Shown here: one piece after another, positions 1 to 11,068 of the stretch
Numbering within the stretch: the first letter of the stretch is position 1
Layout of the letters: each line of letters opens with the position of its first letter
From: Oikopleura dioica
Taxonomy: Eukaryota; Chordata; Appendicularia; Copelata; Oikopleuridae
Length of the DNA: 64,000 nucleotides
NCBI GenBank assembly: GCA_907165135.1
Contig: OU015566.1
Span: forward strand, 7,672,157-7,736,156
Direction of reading: 5' to 3'
Notes under the pieces: model-generated
The model's database searches: none
Told to the model about the DNA's origin: nothing
Seen by the model: the letters and a program-made list of their open reading frames with translations, nothing else
Made by a program: the position numbers and the translations under genes

Positions 1-1039
1 ATTTCCGCTCACTTTCGCAAGAAATACTCAAACCACTAGCTAAATCACCATCGCCCCGATAAATATCAAAATTAATTTGCTTCCGACCTACCTCGCAAGG
101 TTAAAAACAAGAAGAAGCAAAATATCAAACTGGTTTATTTGAAAAATGGAACCAACAATTTGTTATTTAGGGCCTTTTGGATGGAAATCAAGTTGATAAA
201 ATAAAGATCTCTGATGAAGGAATGGAGTTTTTAATAGCTAGTCAGCTACTTATTGATTTGAAAGCCAGGAAGTTAAATACGTTCCGTCCATGTTAGTGGT
301 TAGAATTTATTGTTAATCTCGTAACGAAATAATTTTGCACTTGCGAAACTCAAATCAGGATGTAACTGTGTGGCAGCTCATCCCAAGGCCACGAAAAAAG
401 CCGCGATTCTGTCCCGCGACGGATGCGCGAGGATTGTGGACGTCAGGAATGTTTCTTTCGCAAGTGATTATAGATGCCTCCTTCTAAATGGGCCCCGCAA
501 TCGTGGTGCTTAGATTGAATTAAATCGGAAATAAGAAACTTTCAAACAGAGCAAATCGCATTCAGCCGCTCCCAGGTATCGAGCTGCGCAGTCAACTAAC
601 TCGACTTTGTTTTTCCGCCTGTGGAAGTCTCCTTTTCGCCGGCTCTGAGTCCGGCTCAATCGTTTGCTGGAGCACAGTAACAAATAAAAAAGGAAGCGGG
701 TCAAATTGGAATAATTACTGTAGGAAAAAAACCCTGGAAATCATCTGGTTTGAACTGAGTAGAACTAACTAACCGGCTGATTGCGGGTGATCCTCATGTG
801 ACCGGGAGATCGGATTGATCGACCAATCTAACTTATTTTGCGGTTTTCCTGATCCGCGTAAAAGTGGTGGAAATCTCCGCTTCTGACCTGCGCAACACCG
901 CACCATGTCGCGATATTTCTTACCATCCGCATCACCATTCCCTCGCTTCTATTTGTTATCAGACGAAAAAGGTATCCGACGATTAAAAAAACATTCCTAT
1001 TCTTATCTTTCATAGGGGCTGCAAATCTGGAAATATGAC

Positions 1040-2085
1040 ATGACAAAGGCGCATTTGGAGCGATCAACACGCGTTGATATCCGACCATCGGAGACACTAA
1101 AACCTCTGCCGCGGCAAAGCGGACCTTTGGAACCACTGAGTCGGTCAGAAAACTCACTCCTCGGCAGCTCAAGTCGGCTGAGGAAGTCCGTCCTTCCTCC
1201 GATGAATACGACTAGCAATGGCACGGTGTTAAATGACGTTCGAGCGCAGTTTGAAGCTGCACTTACAAAAATTACTTCGGCAAATGCACGACACGACGAC
1301 TCTTTTGTTGACAGGTTTGTTTCACAATAGTTTCTTCGAATATTTTAACAATTTTTAGGCCGATGGATCTGGCAGATCTTAACACAAGTTTTACCTCACG
1401 ACTTGGTACCTCAAGTTTGACAAGATTCGGTCGCCAACGAGATGAAAACGTTGCCGAGCCCCAAGAGATCGAAAAAGTCCAAATAACCACCCATGCGCCC
1501 GTCCTGATGCGGTCACAACCTCCGCCCATGTCTGCTCAACCACCAGAGTTTAAGGCGCCGCTTCCTGTCGACGGTGAACCTAATCCGTTGAGCAACAGTC
1601 AAAACATGCGCATGGCAAGTCCAATTACAACACCGACAAAGAAGACCCGAAAGAAGAAGAAAAAATCAACCTTGGAAACATCAGAAAATCAGAAAACAAT
1701 GAATGAAAGCGAAAACTTACCACCTCGGCCGCCAACGATACCCACAAATGCGACCGCAACGATTCCAAAATCTCCGTAAGTTGAATAAGTCTTGAACGTG
1801 ACACTATTTTCACTCATGCATTTGTATCACTAGAAGCAAATAGGATTGCGTTGTAACAGGAGGATTTATCAATGTTCATCAAATTTCGATCAAGAGTTTC
1901 TTATTTGTAAATCATTAACTGATTGATAATTAAGACCTTCGGTGAAAAAGCGCCAAGCTCCACCTCCACCAACTCCTCTAAAATCTCCCGAAATGATGAT
2001 GCCATATCCTGCTCCAAAAGCAGAACGACCAAAACCTATGACGACAAACCTCTTCGATCAGATCCGCAGTATGACGGAGCTGTAA
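1040..2085 (+). CDS. Disordered basic/proline-rich protein, function unknown
   Basis: Three exons, 1040-1314, 1359-1775 and 1935-2085, join in frame to 280 residues; introns are 44 and 159 nt with GT-AG ends. The start is the ATG at 1040. A good acceptor (TTTCATAG, ending 1015) lies just upstream, and the frame stays open back to it, so this site could receive a spliced leader or a further upstream exon. The protein is rich in Ser, Pro, Thr and charged residues, has a polybasic stretch (KKTRKKKKKS) near residue 195, a proline-rich stretch (QAPPPPTPL) in the last exon, and ends NLFDQIRSMTEL. No folded domain, signal peptide or membrane segment is visible. I do not recognise the family. The tail might be a short interaction helix, which is inference only. 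Confidence 0.7.
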
Positions 2086-2839
2086 AATCATTCCTCTCAT
2101 CTTTTTTTTCTTTTACTTTTTTACTTCCCTGATATTTTTATAAATAAATTGATTATTTTTTGATACACCAACTTGTTGGAGATTCGATAATGAAGCTACC
2201 GCAAGAGGGGGTTATTTCGCACGCTGCAGAGTGTCGATTGATTTTTAAGTAGGAGCTGCATTTCATTACTGGAATCCCATAGAGCCAATCGCAAAGGGAC
2301 TGGTATTCAGTCGATTAGTTGGATTGCTAGATCGGTTGATTGTAGGTCAGATTGGGTGCTTTTAGTAGTTCGATGTATTGAAATTCTAGGGCAAGTCATT
2401 TCAGTGAGCAACTGTGTTTGCTTTTCTCGCCGGAACTATTTGAATAATTTATTCTAGCATTTCGTCTATCACCTAGTTTAAAATCGCTTATGAAGTTGAA
2501 ATTGTATGTTGAGCCTGACTTCTTATCCATCTATCAGAGAAAATTAGAGGTCCAGGTGTGAGAAAGATGAACAAGAATCGTGATGCCAAATCCGTTTACA
2601 AAATAAGAAAATAAAACAGAAAATACTGTTACGTGAATGGCTCGAGTCGTCATTTACCGTAGTTGGCGCTGGTGCGCTCCCGCTCCTCCGCCGCCGCGGA
2701 GGTCCTCCACCAATGTGGCGCTATGAGCTGGGACAACGTGTTTTCACGTTTTTGAATAAGTGAAGTACCTTCTCTTTTTTTCCGTTGACATTAATTACGA
2801 AAGACAGCTTTTTCGATTCGTATTGACTTTTTGTTAATT

Positions 2840-4770
2840 ATGTTGATTCGCATAATCAGCCGCTTTGCTTTGATACGTAAGAGAAAACAAGAAACTCGCG
2901 TGTGGGAAATTATGTTTTCATTTAGAGAGAATTTATGCCGAAGATGATGGTGAAAGACATTTTGCGGTGCAAGAGAAAATGGGATTAGGCGTCGACCCGA
3001 GTCAGAATTGCCATTTTGATCAATTGCCGTATCTAGCAAATGGCCAGTACGCGTGTGAAGATAGAGGTACTTTTGCTCATGGATCTGTCTGTGATTTTCG
3101 GTAGGAGGAGCCTTTCATTTTTCAGCTTTTACAGAATGATTTAGTTGTCAAGCTAATATGGATTCATTCGAAGTAAAATGCCACTGTCTTGTCAAGCTTA
3201 GGTTCGAATTCCATTAGATCATCAATTCCTTTGTATAAATTGTTGAGGATGATTTTGAACACTGAAGTAGCGCGGAATTTTTACGTTCCAAGCCCGGACG
3301 GTTGTTTTTGGAAAATCCAAACAGATGAGGCGACTTGTCCCCGACCCAGGTTTCGTGTCTCGAGTCCGATAGGAATGTTGTTACAATAATTTATGCAGGT
3401 ACATTTGCTCGATAGACATTTGAAATTACGAAGAAGGGTTTATCAATTATTGTAACACGTGAAAAGCGAGATTAAAAGTAGCTCAACCTGGAGCTGAAAA
3501 TTGGTCAGAAGATCAAGAAGAATCTTCTGGTGATTCAGAACAAAGTCGCGTTTCAACCCTCGAAGTGGAGCTAGAAGAAAGCTCGAGAAGCATCGATCTT
3601 CAAGGAGATAAGATCGACGAGCTCGCTGCAAAAATAGAACTGTTAGAGAATAAAGAGAAAGAACTAGAGATCGAAAACGAAAAGCTGAAAAGAGGATTCC
3701 ACGACGTTGTGTTTGAAAATTCACTAGCGCGCGCGTTATTGCTCCAAAACGTGCACGCCGCGCAGGACAGGGTGAAAATTATTTTCTCGCGAAGTTCCAT
3801 TCAGACGTGTATGGGAGAGTGATAAGTACAATGTTCTGATTTTTCGGTACACTTTTGGTGCTTTGTTCAGCGCTTTTTTGATGCATCTTTTCTTGATAAA
3901 ATTAGGCTTTAGTAACCTCGATTTTTTTTTCGGGAAACGGGCAAAAGGAGGCTTTTCAATTAGCGATTTTTATTCAAAACAATTGTTTATGTCACAAAAA
4001 TTTAACATTAAGTTCTTTCCAGCACACCTTTATGTACGAACAAAGTGCTTTCTCATTACTAGTACATTGTTTTTCCTACTCAAGACAATTTTTACTTGTA
4101 GTTCACGTTTTCTCATCCCGTTTAAGTCATCACAAGTGGAGCAAAACCTGCGTTTCATGAAGAGCTTGGAAGGAACGGGTTGCATTAAGCCTCTTTGATC
4201 TTTGCTAATTAAAGGAAATGCAGTTGGGTAACCCGATTAGACCGTCTGAAGGCTTACGAGCACCAGCAGCGCGAACCAATTATTGAAATCAAACGAGGTG
4301 AGTCTTTTTCTGTGGAATGAATTCTGTTGCTCAGACTTTTCTCTTCAGACTTTATCAAATTGAAACAGGAGGTGACAGATAACCAGGTTCCACTAGAAGA
4401 GATTGTCGACCTCAAGGTAGGCCCTTATCACTTCTTTTGACTTCAATTAGCAAAATCCCACTGTGGTCGAGTTGGATGAATTTTCTTGATTGCCACATTC
4501 CAAAGCTGGAATTTTATATGCTCGAAATGATCTAACCAAGCAGAAATTTTATCATTTCGATGATTACTTATCTTTCTATCTATTCAGGAACTTGGAAATT
4601 TTATCCAACAACGTGTGCTATCATATTTGCTACGGTTTCAAAAAGTTAATTATTTGCGAATCGCGAATTTGCTGAGTTTTGTTTTTATTTCATTTTCATC
4701 TTTTGAAACCCATTACCAGCTTCAATCAACGCCGAAAATAGAAGAACTCAACGCAATAACTGAAAAATAA
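2840..4770 (+). CDS. Sushi-like domain plus coiled-coil protein
   Basis: Eight exons (2840-2876, 2926-3100, 3145-3201, 3248-3349, 3471-3806, 4224-4297, 4349-4416, 4720-4770) give exactly 300 codons. The N-terminus (MLIRIISRFALI) is a weak signal peptide or anchor. Residues about 35-115 contain spaced cysteines in a CCP/sushi-like order (NGQYAC, GSVCDF, CQANMDSFEVKC, GCFWKIQTDEATC). An acidic stretch follows, then a strongly heptad-like coiled coil (IDELAAKIELLENKEKELE) and a second helical piece ending NAITEK. The first four introns are 49, 44, 46 and 121 nt. An alternative fifth exon at 3399-3423, joined from 3349 by a 49-nt intron with a better acceptor, would end the protein after the sushi part at 131 residues. 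The locus could therefore be one fused gene or make two products. The donor at 3806 is my best phase-compatible choice, not a strong site. Confidence 0.6.
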
Positions 4771-5073
4771 CTGTACAAATAGCTTCAAAACCCCAGCTTT
4801 TTGAAATCAGCAAAACTGCCTCAACAAAATTGTACATGCAAAATAATTCTGTAAATAACACGATCAATCAAGGTATTGTAATTTTCAAGTCCATTCTGAC
4901 TGTCGCTCTCGAAGGTAGTTATTTGTAGTTGCGGTGGAGGGTGACAAATGCCTTCCGTGGTTGAGAAAGGGCGAAAAGGGGATGAAATGATAGAAATTAT
5001 CGTTTAGTAAACATGCGCTTGATGAGCAACTACCGTGATTGCTTTTCACAGGATCATTTATTTTTGCGTTTTT

Positions 5074-5694
5074 TCAAGATGCAGAGGAGTTAACAGAGCC
5101 TTGTGAGGAAATACTCGGTCGCGCACTGCGCTTGGAAAAATCGTCTTCGAACGTTGATCCGGAGGCCCCATCCATGTCAGTGACCATCAATCGCTGTAGG
5201 ACGCCCTGCAGATTGCCAACGAAGCCCTATTTTTTTTATGAATTTCGAGACAGTTATTCGAGAATATCTTACTCGGAGGGATGAAAGTTCAGTCCGTAGT
5301 TGTTTGTTTTCTTCCTCAACAGCCATATCTTCCTAAATTAGGGATATTCAATTTGAATGTTCTCTTCAACTTACAATTTTCTTGACTTCTTTCCTCAGTT
5401 TCTCGCCTTCTGGGTCTTTGATCTCCTTCAGCAGCTGCAATCCTCTTGCTCTTGCCATTGTATTCTTCATGTCATCCTGGATTTTTCGAATTTGCTAGAA
5501 AAATGTACTTGATTTCGCCATAGATTTACCTTCCTTACTCTTTTCTGTGAGTCAATGACTACGTCTTTCGCTTCACAGTTGTTTTTGAGGCTTTCGTTTG
5601 TTGCTTTCAGAGCATTTATTTCGATGTCTTTCTCTTGAAGAGCCTTTTCCATCTCATTTTTAAATTGTGTGAAGAAATCGTTCATTTTGTCCAT
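5074..5694 (-). CDS. Coiled-coil protein, 158 aa
   Basis: Four exons on the minus strand (5694-5530, 5494-5375, 5332-5273, 5205-5074) join in phase 0 at every boundary; introns are 35, 42 and 67 nt, all GT-AG. The protein starts MDKMNDFFTQFKNEMEKAL, and heptad-rich helix continues through exon 3 (EENKQLRTELSSLR). A Ser-rich acidic tail follows and ends SSQGSVNSSAS. No signal peptide or enzyme motif is present. It faces the sushi/coiled-coil gene tail to tail. The plus-strand open frame at 5039-5284 is its shadow. Family not recognised; a structural or scaffolding role is only a guess from composition. Confidence 0.75.
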
Positions 5695-6193
5695 TTTGAA
5701 AAATCTTTTCGTTGAATTTCAGGGATACCTTGAGACTCAAGACTTGAGTTATGAAGAGAAGATTCAGATTCATTCGTTTTTATAGCGGGAAGAAGGGAAA
5801 GCTGAAGGTCATTGGAAGCAAATAAATTAGACAATAACGGGTTTTGTGGACATTACGTTCACCTTATCTCGATTCAAGATGCTTGAATGCCGTATAAAAC
5901 TGTCACTTCTTCCATATAGGAGTGATTTGAGATTTTCTAGGAGCGTGGTAAACATACTATACACTGGTTTTACTGTCTTACAAAGCATAAACTGTATTGT
6001 TTTATTGACTCTCATCGAGAAAAGCAATCATGACGTCCATCCGTTCCACTTCCCTACACAGAGACATAGGAATTGAACTCACCACTTGCTACTAATTTGA
6101 ACAAACATTCTTATCTTCATTTATTATATCCGAGCATCAACTGATTAAAGATCAAAAAGGGAAAGAAATAACAGCAAGTTGTGCGTCTTTTCT

Positions 6194-6884
6194 TTACGGG
6201 ATACTTTCAATAACGAGAGCAGCGCCAGAGGTTCCATTCATGGCAATGAGTTCTGATGGTCGCATACTCAATTTTCTCATATCTGTTTCATTGTTTGTAT
6301 TTTGTCGATAAAAGTAGTAGACTGACCCTTACGAAAAAAATTGAGGAGGTATAAATTGAAGGATAAGTTTACCTAACAGACCGATTGAAGCAATTGCCAC
6401 GAAGATAATAACTCCTGGTTGATTCATTAGGGTTTCTTCTTCTTCGCATACATCTCCTGCCAAGCAAGCTTCACAGTTCGATTCCGCTTCGATTATTTTA
6501 CTGTTGAGACTTTTCATTTTCGTCTGAAGCTCTTGGTCGTCCTCTATGTCTCCAACAAAAACTCTGCCGTGCGATTTTGATTCAAGTTCCTCGAGAATTG
6601 ATCTTTCGGACTGTTCATCAGATTTCAAGCAGCCTTTTTTTGAAGTGAACAATCCAAAATCACCGCCAACAAATTTTCCACAACATCCACGTTTTCTCAG
6701 AAGTTTTTCGCAGTTATCTGCCTTTTTGTTCAATAAAACTCTGATTTCATAGCACTACTAATAGTTTTATCTCAGATCAAATAGAATTTATATTGCTTTC
6801 AAGGCAACTTACCGCGGTGCAGAAGTATCTCGTACATGAGCTTCCCAAAACGAATGGAAGCAGAAAAATAAAAGTCACTCTCAT
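6194..6884 (-). CDS. Secretory-pathway Cys-rich protein with TM segment (paralog 1)
   Basis: Exons 6884-6813, 6754-6373 and 6282-6194 give 180 residues; introns are 58 and 90 nt, GT-AG. The start is chosen by a clear signal peptide (MRVTFIFLLPFVLG) followed by cysteine-rich sequence (CTRYFCTACYEIRVLL). The body has CGKFVGGDFGLF, C-K-S and C-x2-C motifs, an acidic helical stretch, then one hydrophobic segment (GVIIFVAIASIGLLG) about 35 residues before the end. The cytosolic-type tail reads MRPSELIAMNGTSGAALVIE. It is therefore probably a type I single-pass membrane protein. A second copy lies immediately upstream at 7.3-8.0 kb. Between the copies, differences around the first splice junction are synonymous (ATC/ATA, AGA/CGA), which supports the reading frame. 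I do not recognise the family. Confidence 0.75.
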
Positions 6885-7273
6885 ATATCTCTATATATAC
6901 TTTCTATATTTCGGAATATATTGTTCCCTCTCCTACTCTAACTTAGAGTTCGCTTCCTTTTTCACCATTTTAACGACAGCCCCGCTAGTGAACGATTATT
7001 ATTTTGCTAAAAAGTGTCCTTTTTAATGCACGTTTGTTGTAACAAACTAATTTTGTCATAAAAAATCTCATCATCATAAAATCGTCATAAAATTATCTTT
7101 CTTTTTTTTTTGATGTGGTATTTTGAAAGTGTGAAATACCAAGACCGCCGAAGACGATAGTTACCTATTCAACCTTTCACATCTACCGAAGGGCCGAAGT
7201 TCGGCCGCCGAACAATTACCTTTTATATCCTTCAGTAAATTTAATAAAGATCAAGATGGGAAAGAATAAACAG

Positions 7274-7414
7274 CTATAAATGAAAAGATTTTTTTGGTAT
7301 ACTTTCGTTATCTTCTTTTCTAATATTCTCTATAATGACAGCGGCGCCAGAAATTCCATTCATGGCGATGAGCTCTGACGGTCTCATGCTCGATTTTCTC
7401 AATTTTCTTACATT
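7274..7414 (-). pseudogene. Orphaned terminal exon of paralog 2
   Basis: After an acceptor at 7415-7416 the minus strand reads NVRKLRKSSMRPSELIAMNG and continues to a stop at 7274, about 20 codons longer than paralog 1. It clearly matches the last exon of paralog 1 (MRPSELIAMNG). The exon needs a phase-0 donor, whereas the intact membrane frame upstream ends in phase 1, so no canonical splice joins them. This is either a decaying exon or a sign that two compensating indels separate the copies. Confidence 0.5.
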
Positions 7415-7529
7415 CTGCATATATTTTCTATGAGTGTATAAGACGGACGCTAACAAAAAGTCTTTTAGAAGATGAATGGAAGAATATATTTACCTAACAA
7501 ACCAATGGAAACAAGAAGTCCAACGAAGA

Positions 7530-7990
7530 TTAAAGCTTTTGGTTGTTTTGATAGCAAAAGATTCTTGCTTTTTCACAGACATCTTCCGCTGAGCAATCTT
7601 TACAGGTCGATTCTGCTTCCTTTATTTCTTCAGTGAGATATCTGATTCTTGCCTGAAGGTCTTTGTTGTCTTCTATGTCTTCAATAAATACTCGGCCGCT
7701 CGATTTTGATTCTAGTTTCTGAATGATTTTCTCTGACTTCTGATCGGATTTCAAGCAGCCTTGCTTCGATGAAAATAGACCAAAATCACTTCCAACAAAT
7801 CTTCCACAGCATCCTCTCTTATTCAGAAGTTTTTCGCAGTTATCCGCTTTTTTGTTCAATAAAACTCGTATTTCATAGCACTTAATTTTATGGGAGATCA
7901 AATTTACAGCCAACTTACAGCGGTGCAAAAATATTTCGTACATGCGCTTGAAAAAACGGGGGAAACAAGAAAAATATAGAAAACTCTCAT
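7530..7990 (-). CDS. Tandem paralog 2 of the Cys-rich secretory protein, C-terminus disrupted
   Basis: Exons 7990-7919 and 7880-7530, with a 38-nt GT-AG intron, encode 140 residues: signal peptide (MRVFYIFLVSPVFSSA), the same CTKYFCTACYEIRVLL start, the CCGRFVGSDFGLF core and the acidic helix. Compared with paralog 1 the reading frame shifts (net +5 nt) just before the membrane segment. The hydrophobic codons are still present in another frame (LIFVGLLVSIGLL, about 7500-7540), but the open frame ends at 7530 after CYQNNQKL. The product would be secreted rather than anchored, unless a very short intron or a sequencing indel restores the frame. The terminal exon survives downstream (see 7274-7414), but in the wrong phase for the membrane frame. 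Confidence 0.6.
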
Positions 7991-8361
7991 CAGGATACTA
8001 GTGCTTGATTGTTTTCAATTTCCACGATGCTGCCTGAAATGAATTTTTTATTCGCTCTTCAACTTTGACTTAGAGTACTCTGCTTCCTTTTCAACGTTTT
8101 CTCGATGGTAGAAATTGAAGAAGTTTGGTAGAAGTGCCTCTGTTGTGACTGATAGTAATCCGTTCTTGAAGGGCAACTAACTATTCTTCTCATAAAATGA
8201 TCATGTCTGCTTTCCAATGCCGTATTTTCAAAATGTCACATACGGTATGTGACATACCAGAGATCAACGATCTTTGGCGTAAAATAGATGAAATACAAGT
8301 TCATTTCATAAAAAATGCTAACTTTCAGTGTTTTTTCGAAATTTAAATAAACAGAAAAGGA

Positions 8362-9920
8362 TTACATCGCAGATTCCAAAGTGTTCTTGCAAGCAGTAAG
8401 TGCGTTGGTAAGCCCACCAACGGAGTTCTTCGCGGCGCTGATGGCCTTCTTGTACTTGTCGTTCTCGGCGGTCTTGACAGAAACGTCAGCGTTGAGTTCA
8501 TCTTCGATTTGTTGCTTCTCGGCGGCTAGAAAAGAATGGAAATCGAAAACGCTGGCGGAGATTTGGTCTTACTGAGCTCAGCAATCTCAGCATCGTATTT
8601 AGCCTGCTTGGTGTTTTTAATGTCGTTGAGCTCGTTGGTGGTCTTGGTCAAACGAGCAATTTTGTTGTCAAGCTACGTAGAAGGTATTTACTGTCTGCAA
8701 GCTCAGGGAACAGTGGTACAGGTAGACTCTACTTACGCATTCGCCATATTCAATGGCTTCATCCAAATCGTAATCAGTAGTCTTGATTGTCTTTTCATTT
8801 GTTGCTCGAGTTCGCTGAAGACCATCTCGCACATCGGCAACTTGTCTGTGCTGCTTTCGAAGAGATTCGATTTGGCATTTTTGCTACAATAAAGAGGAGT
8901 TTTCGCTAAAACTAGGTGTTCTGTGAACCTGGTACTCAAGGTCTTCCATTTCCCATTTCTCCTTGAAGAGCTGGATCATCTTGTTGGTGGCGTTGTAAGC
9001 TTTTTGAACCATCTCTCGATTGACACTAATTTCATCCTTTTGAAGATCTTCAAATAGCCCTGTCTTTATCATTCTTGCCATTTAAAAAAATCCGTGCCTT
9101 GAGCAGATACTTGTTGAGGCAATCCCGGAGTTCCAAGAGCTCGCGTGGCTGGAAAAATTTTTACCAATCATTGGTGTTTGTTTTTAAATCGAATTCTTTA
9201 AGCCTTTTATATGGAAAATATAATTGCTTTTTTTGCTCAAATAATGGTTCTTTTTATTTGAGTCTGAGAATTTATCTTTTGATTTTGTAATTTGAAAAAT
9301 TAAAGCTTAATTTTTCATAAAAAAAACTGGCTCCGGGCAAAGTTTCTTCAGTGTAATATCTACTCTGTCTCTCTCCAGTCCATGCAGATATTACTGTAAT
9401 CATTACAGTCTGTAATGAGTAGCGTGCACATACCGTTTGTGGTTTCTTCTATAAATCATAGGGTTGATAATTTTAAATCAGTCGCGTCATGCAGTTAGTA
9501 GCGCAATAAGTAAGGGAAAAAATGAAATCCAAAAAAGAAGGTTCTCCTCCTTGATTTTTTGAGTACTCACGATGGAATTCGCATTAGCCTTAAGAATAAG
9601 AGGATGAAACATGAACAAATTCTTGATTTGGTCATCTTTAGACTCTCTCCCCAAAATGCCAAGGCGACAATATTGGGGAGAGATGATCATTTTGGTGGTA
9701 TATGTACAGTAAGATTCTTACTGTATGAAAGTAGAATCGAGTCAGAATTTACTTCGAGGCATTCTTGGGCTATCCAAGAATAACGCTTTTTCAAGTCCTC
9801 CTGTTGAGTAAATAACAGTGGATGAATTCATCAACTACTATTTGATGGAATAATAAAGTGCAATTATAGATGGAAGATAGTGTGCTTGAAAGGGCTTGAA
9901 ATGCTTACCGTTGACGACAT
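8362..9920 (-). CDS. Coiled-coil protein, 241 aa, eight exons
   Basis: Exons 9920-9909, 9800-9753, 9642-9571, 9148-9111, 9073-8929, 8883-8737, 8672-8573 and 8525-8362 total 242 codons. The first exon encodes only MSST before a GTAAGC donor. Intron sizes are 108, 110, 422, 37, 45, 64 and 47 nt, GT-AG. Nearly the whole protein is predicted helix with heptad spacing (QKCQIESLRKQHRQVADVRD; LDNKIARLTKTTNELNDIKN). It ends in a small Ala/Ser/Leu-rich segment (AISAAKNSVGGLTNALTACK). There is no signal peptide or enzyme motif. It looks like a filament, tropomyosin-like or basal-body type rod, but I cannot assign it to a family. The plus-strand frames at 8381-8892 and 9075-9290 are shadows. Confidence 0.75.
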
Positions 9921-10307
9921 TTTTCTCTAGTGCTATTTTTAAAACAAAGATGCTTCAAAGAAAAGCTTGAGTACCAAAGTTGAAGAGGTGAGAATGAGTC
10001 ACACCAACTGACGTGTTTTTTTAGATCTGCATGCATTTGCTTAAATGTTCTTTTTCTTATCGCTGAAGTTTTCAAGAACTAGTCGGCATAGAAGATCCGC
10101 AGCGAAAATATTTGAGGCGCATACTTGGGGCAACGAGTTTATCCAGTTCGGTTATTTAATTTTAGACTGCAATTAGATGTTTAATTTAGGTCAGTTTTTG
10201 CGTAAACGCACATGCGTTAACTGCTGATGTGAAATCCAGATGTGTTGAACTTTAATATATTATGGAAAAAGTCTCTTTTAGAGTTACTACAGAGCTCTTT
10301 TTGTGCT

Positions 10308-10548
10308 TCAACTTTTCTTAGAACAGCGTCGGGATAAATATATACGGAGAGCCTACAGAAGATAAAGTTTATTTCTCAACGAGTTGGTACCTTGATTAGG
10401 AATAGCGTCGCGTTTTGTTTCTGGAAATCGTAATCGAATACGGCTTCGATAAACTCTACAAATTATAGAAAACTTGAAATCAAGGAAGAGTTTCGTACCG
10501 TTCTGCGAGGGTCGCTGCGAGCATCAAATTAGCTTTTTTAAAGGTCAT
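10308..10548 (-). CDS. Small 52-aa protein, downstream partner of an operon-like pair
   Basis: Exons 10548-10500, 10455-10391 and 10352-10308 give MTFKKANLMLAATLAEQ, then FIEAVFDYDFQKQNATLF and ALRIYLSRRCSKKS. To keep the sensible frame the first intron (10456-10499, 44 nt) must start GG and end AG; the neighbouring GT site gives a less convincing frame. The ATG lies only 40 bp after the stop of the next upstream minus-strand gene. Such spacing fits an operon resolved by trans-splicing, as known in Oikopleura, but no leader can be shown here. The protein is short, helical, and basic at the C-terminus; family unknown. Confidence 0.5.
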
Positions 10549-10588
10549 TATCAATACAGATCCTTAGCTATTAGCTAACTAATCGAGT

Positions 10589-10898
10589 TTAGACAGCTCT
10601 AGAATTTTCTGTGTATTTTTTTGTGTTTGCTTCTGCTAAAAATCTCGTTGTTTCAATTTCTTTTTGGACCTCTTCCCTAAGATCTTCATAAGTGTTCGTT
10701 TTATTAACCGAAACAAATGAAGAGGACTTGGATAGCTTCTCAGCCTTTATACGCTGCTGGAGCTTAGGAGCACCCAATCTGTTCAAGTGAAGGAGATCTG
10801 TCCGATCGAGGACACGCGAGTCGCTCACGTACTGTCATTCTTATCTAAAACCCATTAGCGTAGACTCCTCGAATGCCTTTAAGGTGATTAGCCGGCAT
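10589..10898 (-). CDS. Small basic helical protein, upstream partner of an operon-like pair
   Basis: The second exon (10831-10589) is an 81-codon open frame with coding character: RTDLLHLNRLGAPKLQQRIK, a Ser-rich patch, then helix EDLREEVQKEIETTRFLAEA. It has no internal ATG start, so I join it in phase to a short first exon 10898-10866 (MPANHLKGIRG) through a 34-nt GT-AG intron. The total is 91 residues. No signal peptide or membrane segment. It could be a cytoskeletal or ciliary microprotein, but nothing specific supports that. Confidence 0.5.
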
Positions 10899-11068
10899 AA
10901 CTGTATCCACGCACATATGGACAATGTATTACTGTTTTACTTTGATTGCCCACTGCCAAATCATCAATTAACTACATCCAACAACCGCTTAACGCGTTTG
11001 TTTAACCAAAAACTCAAACCTGCAAAGAAAAGACACAAAACAAGATGATTTTTGAATGGAAATTGATT

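Noticed and set aside
1..1015. Possible exons upstream of the first gene
   Set aside because: Frames at 510-704 and 828-1224 (minus) have no supporting splice sites or domain sense.
3199..3213. tRNA B-box-like GGTTCGAATTCC
   Set aside because: No A-box or cloverleaf around it; it lies in an intron of the sushi gene.
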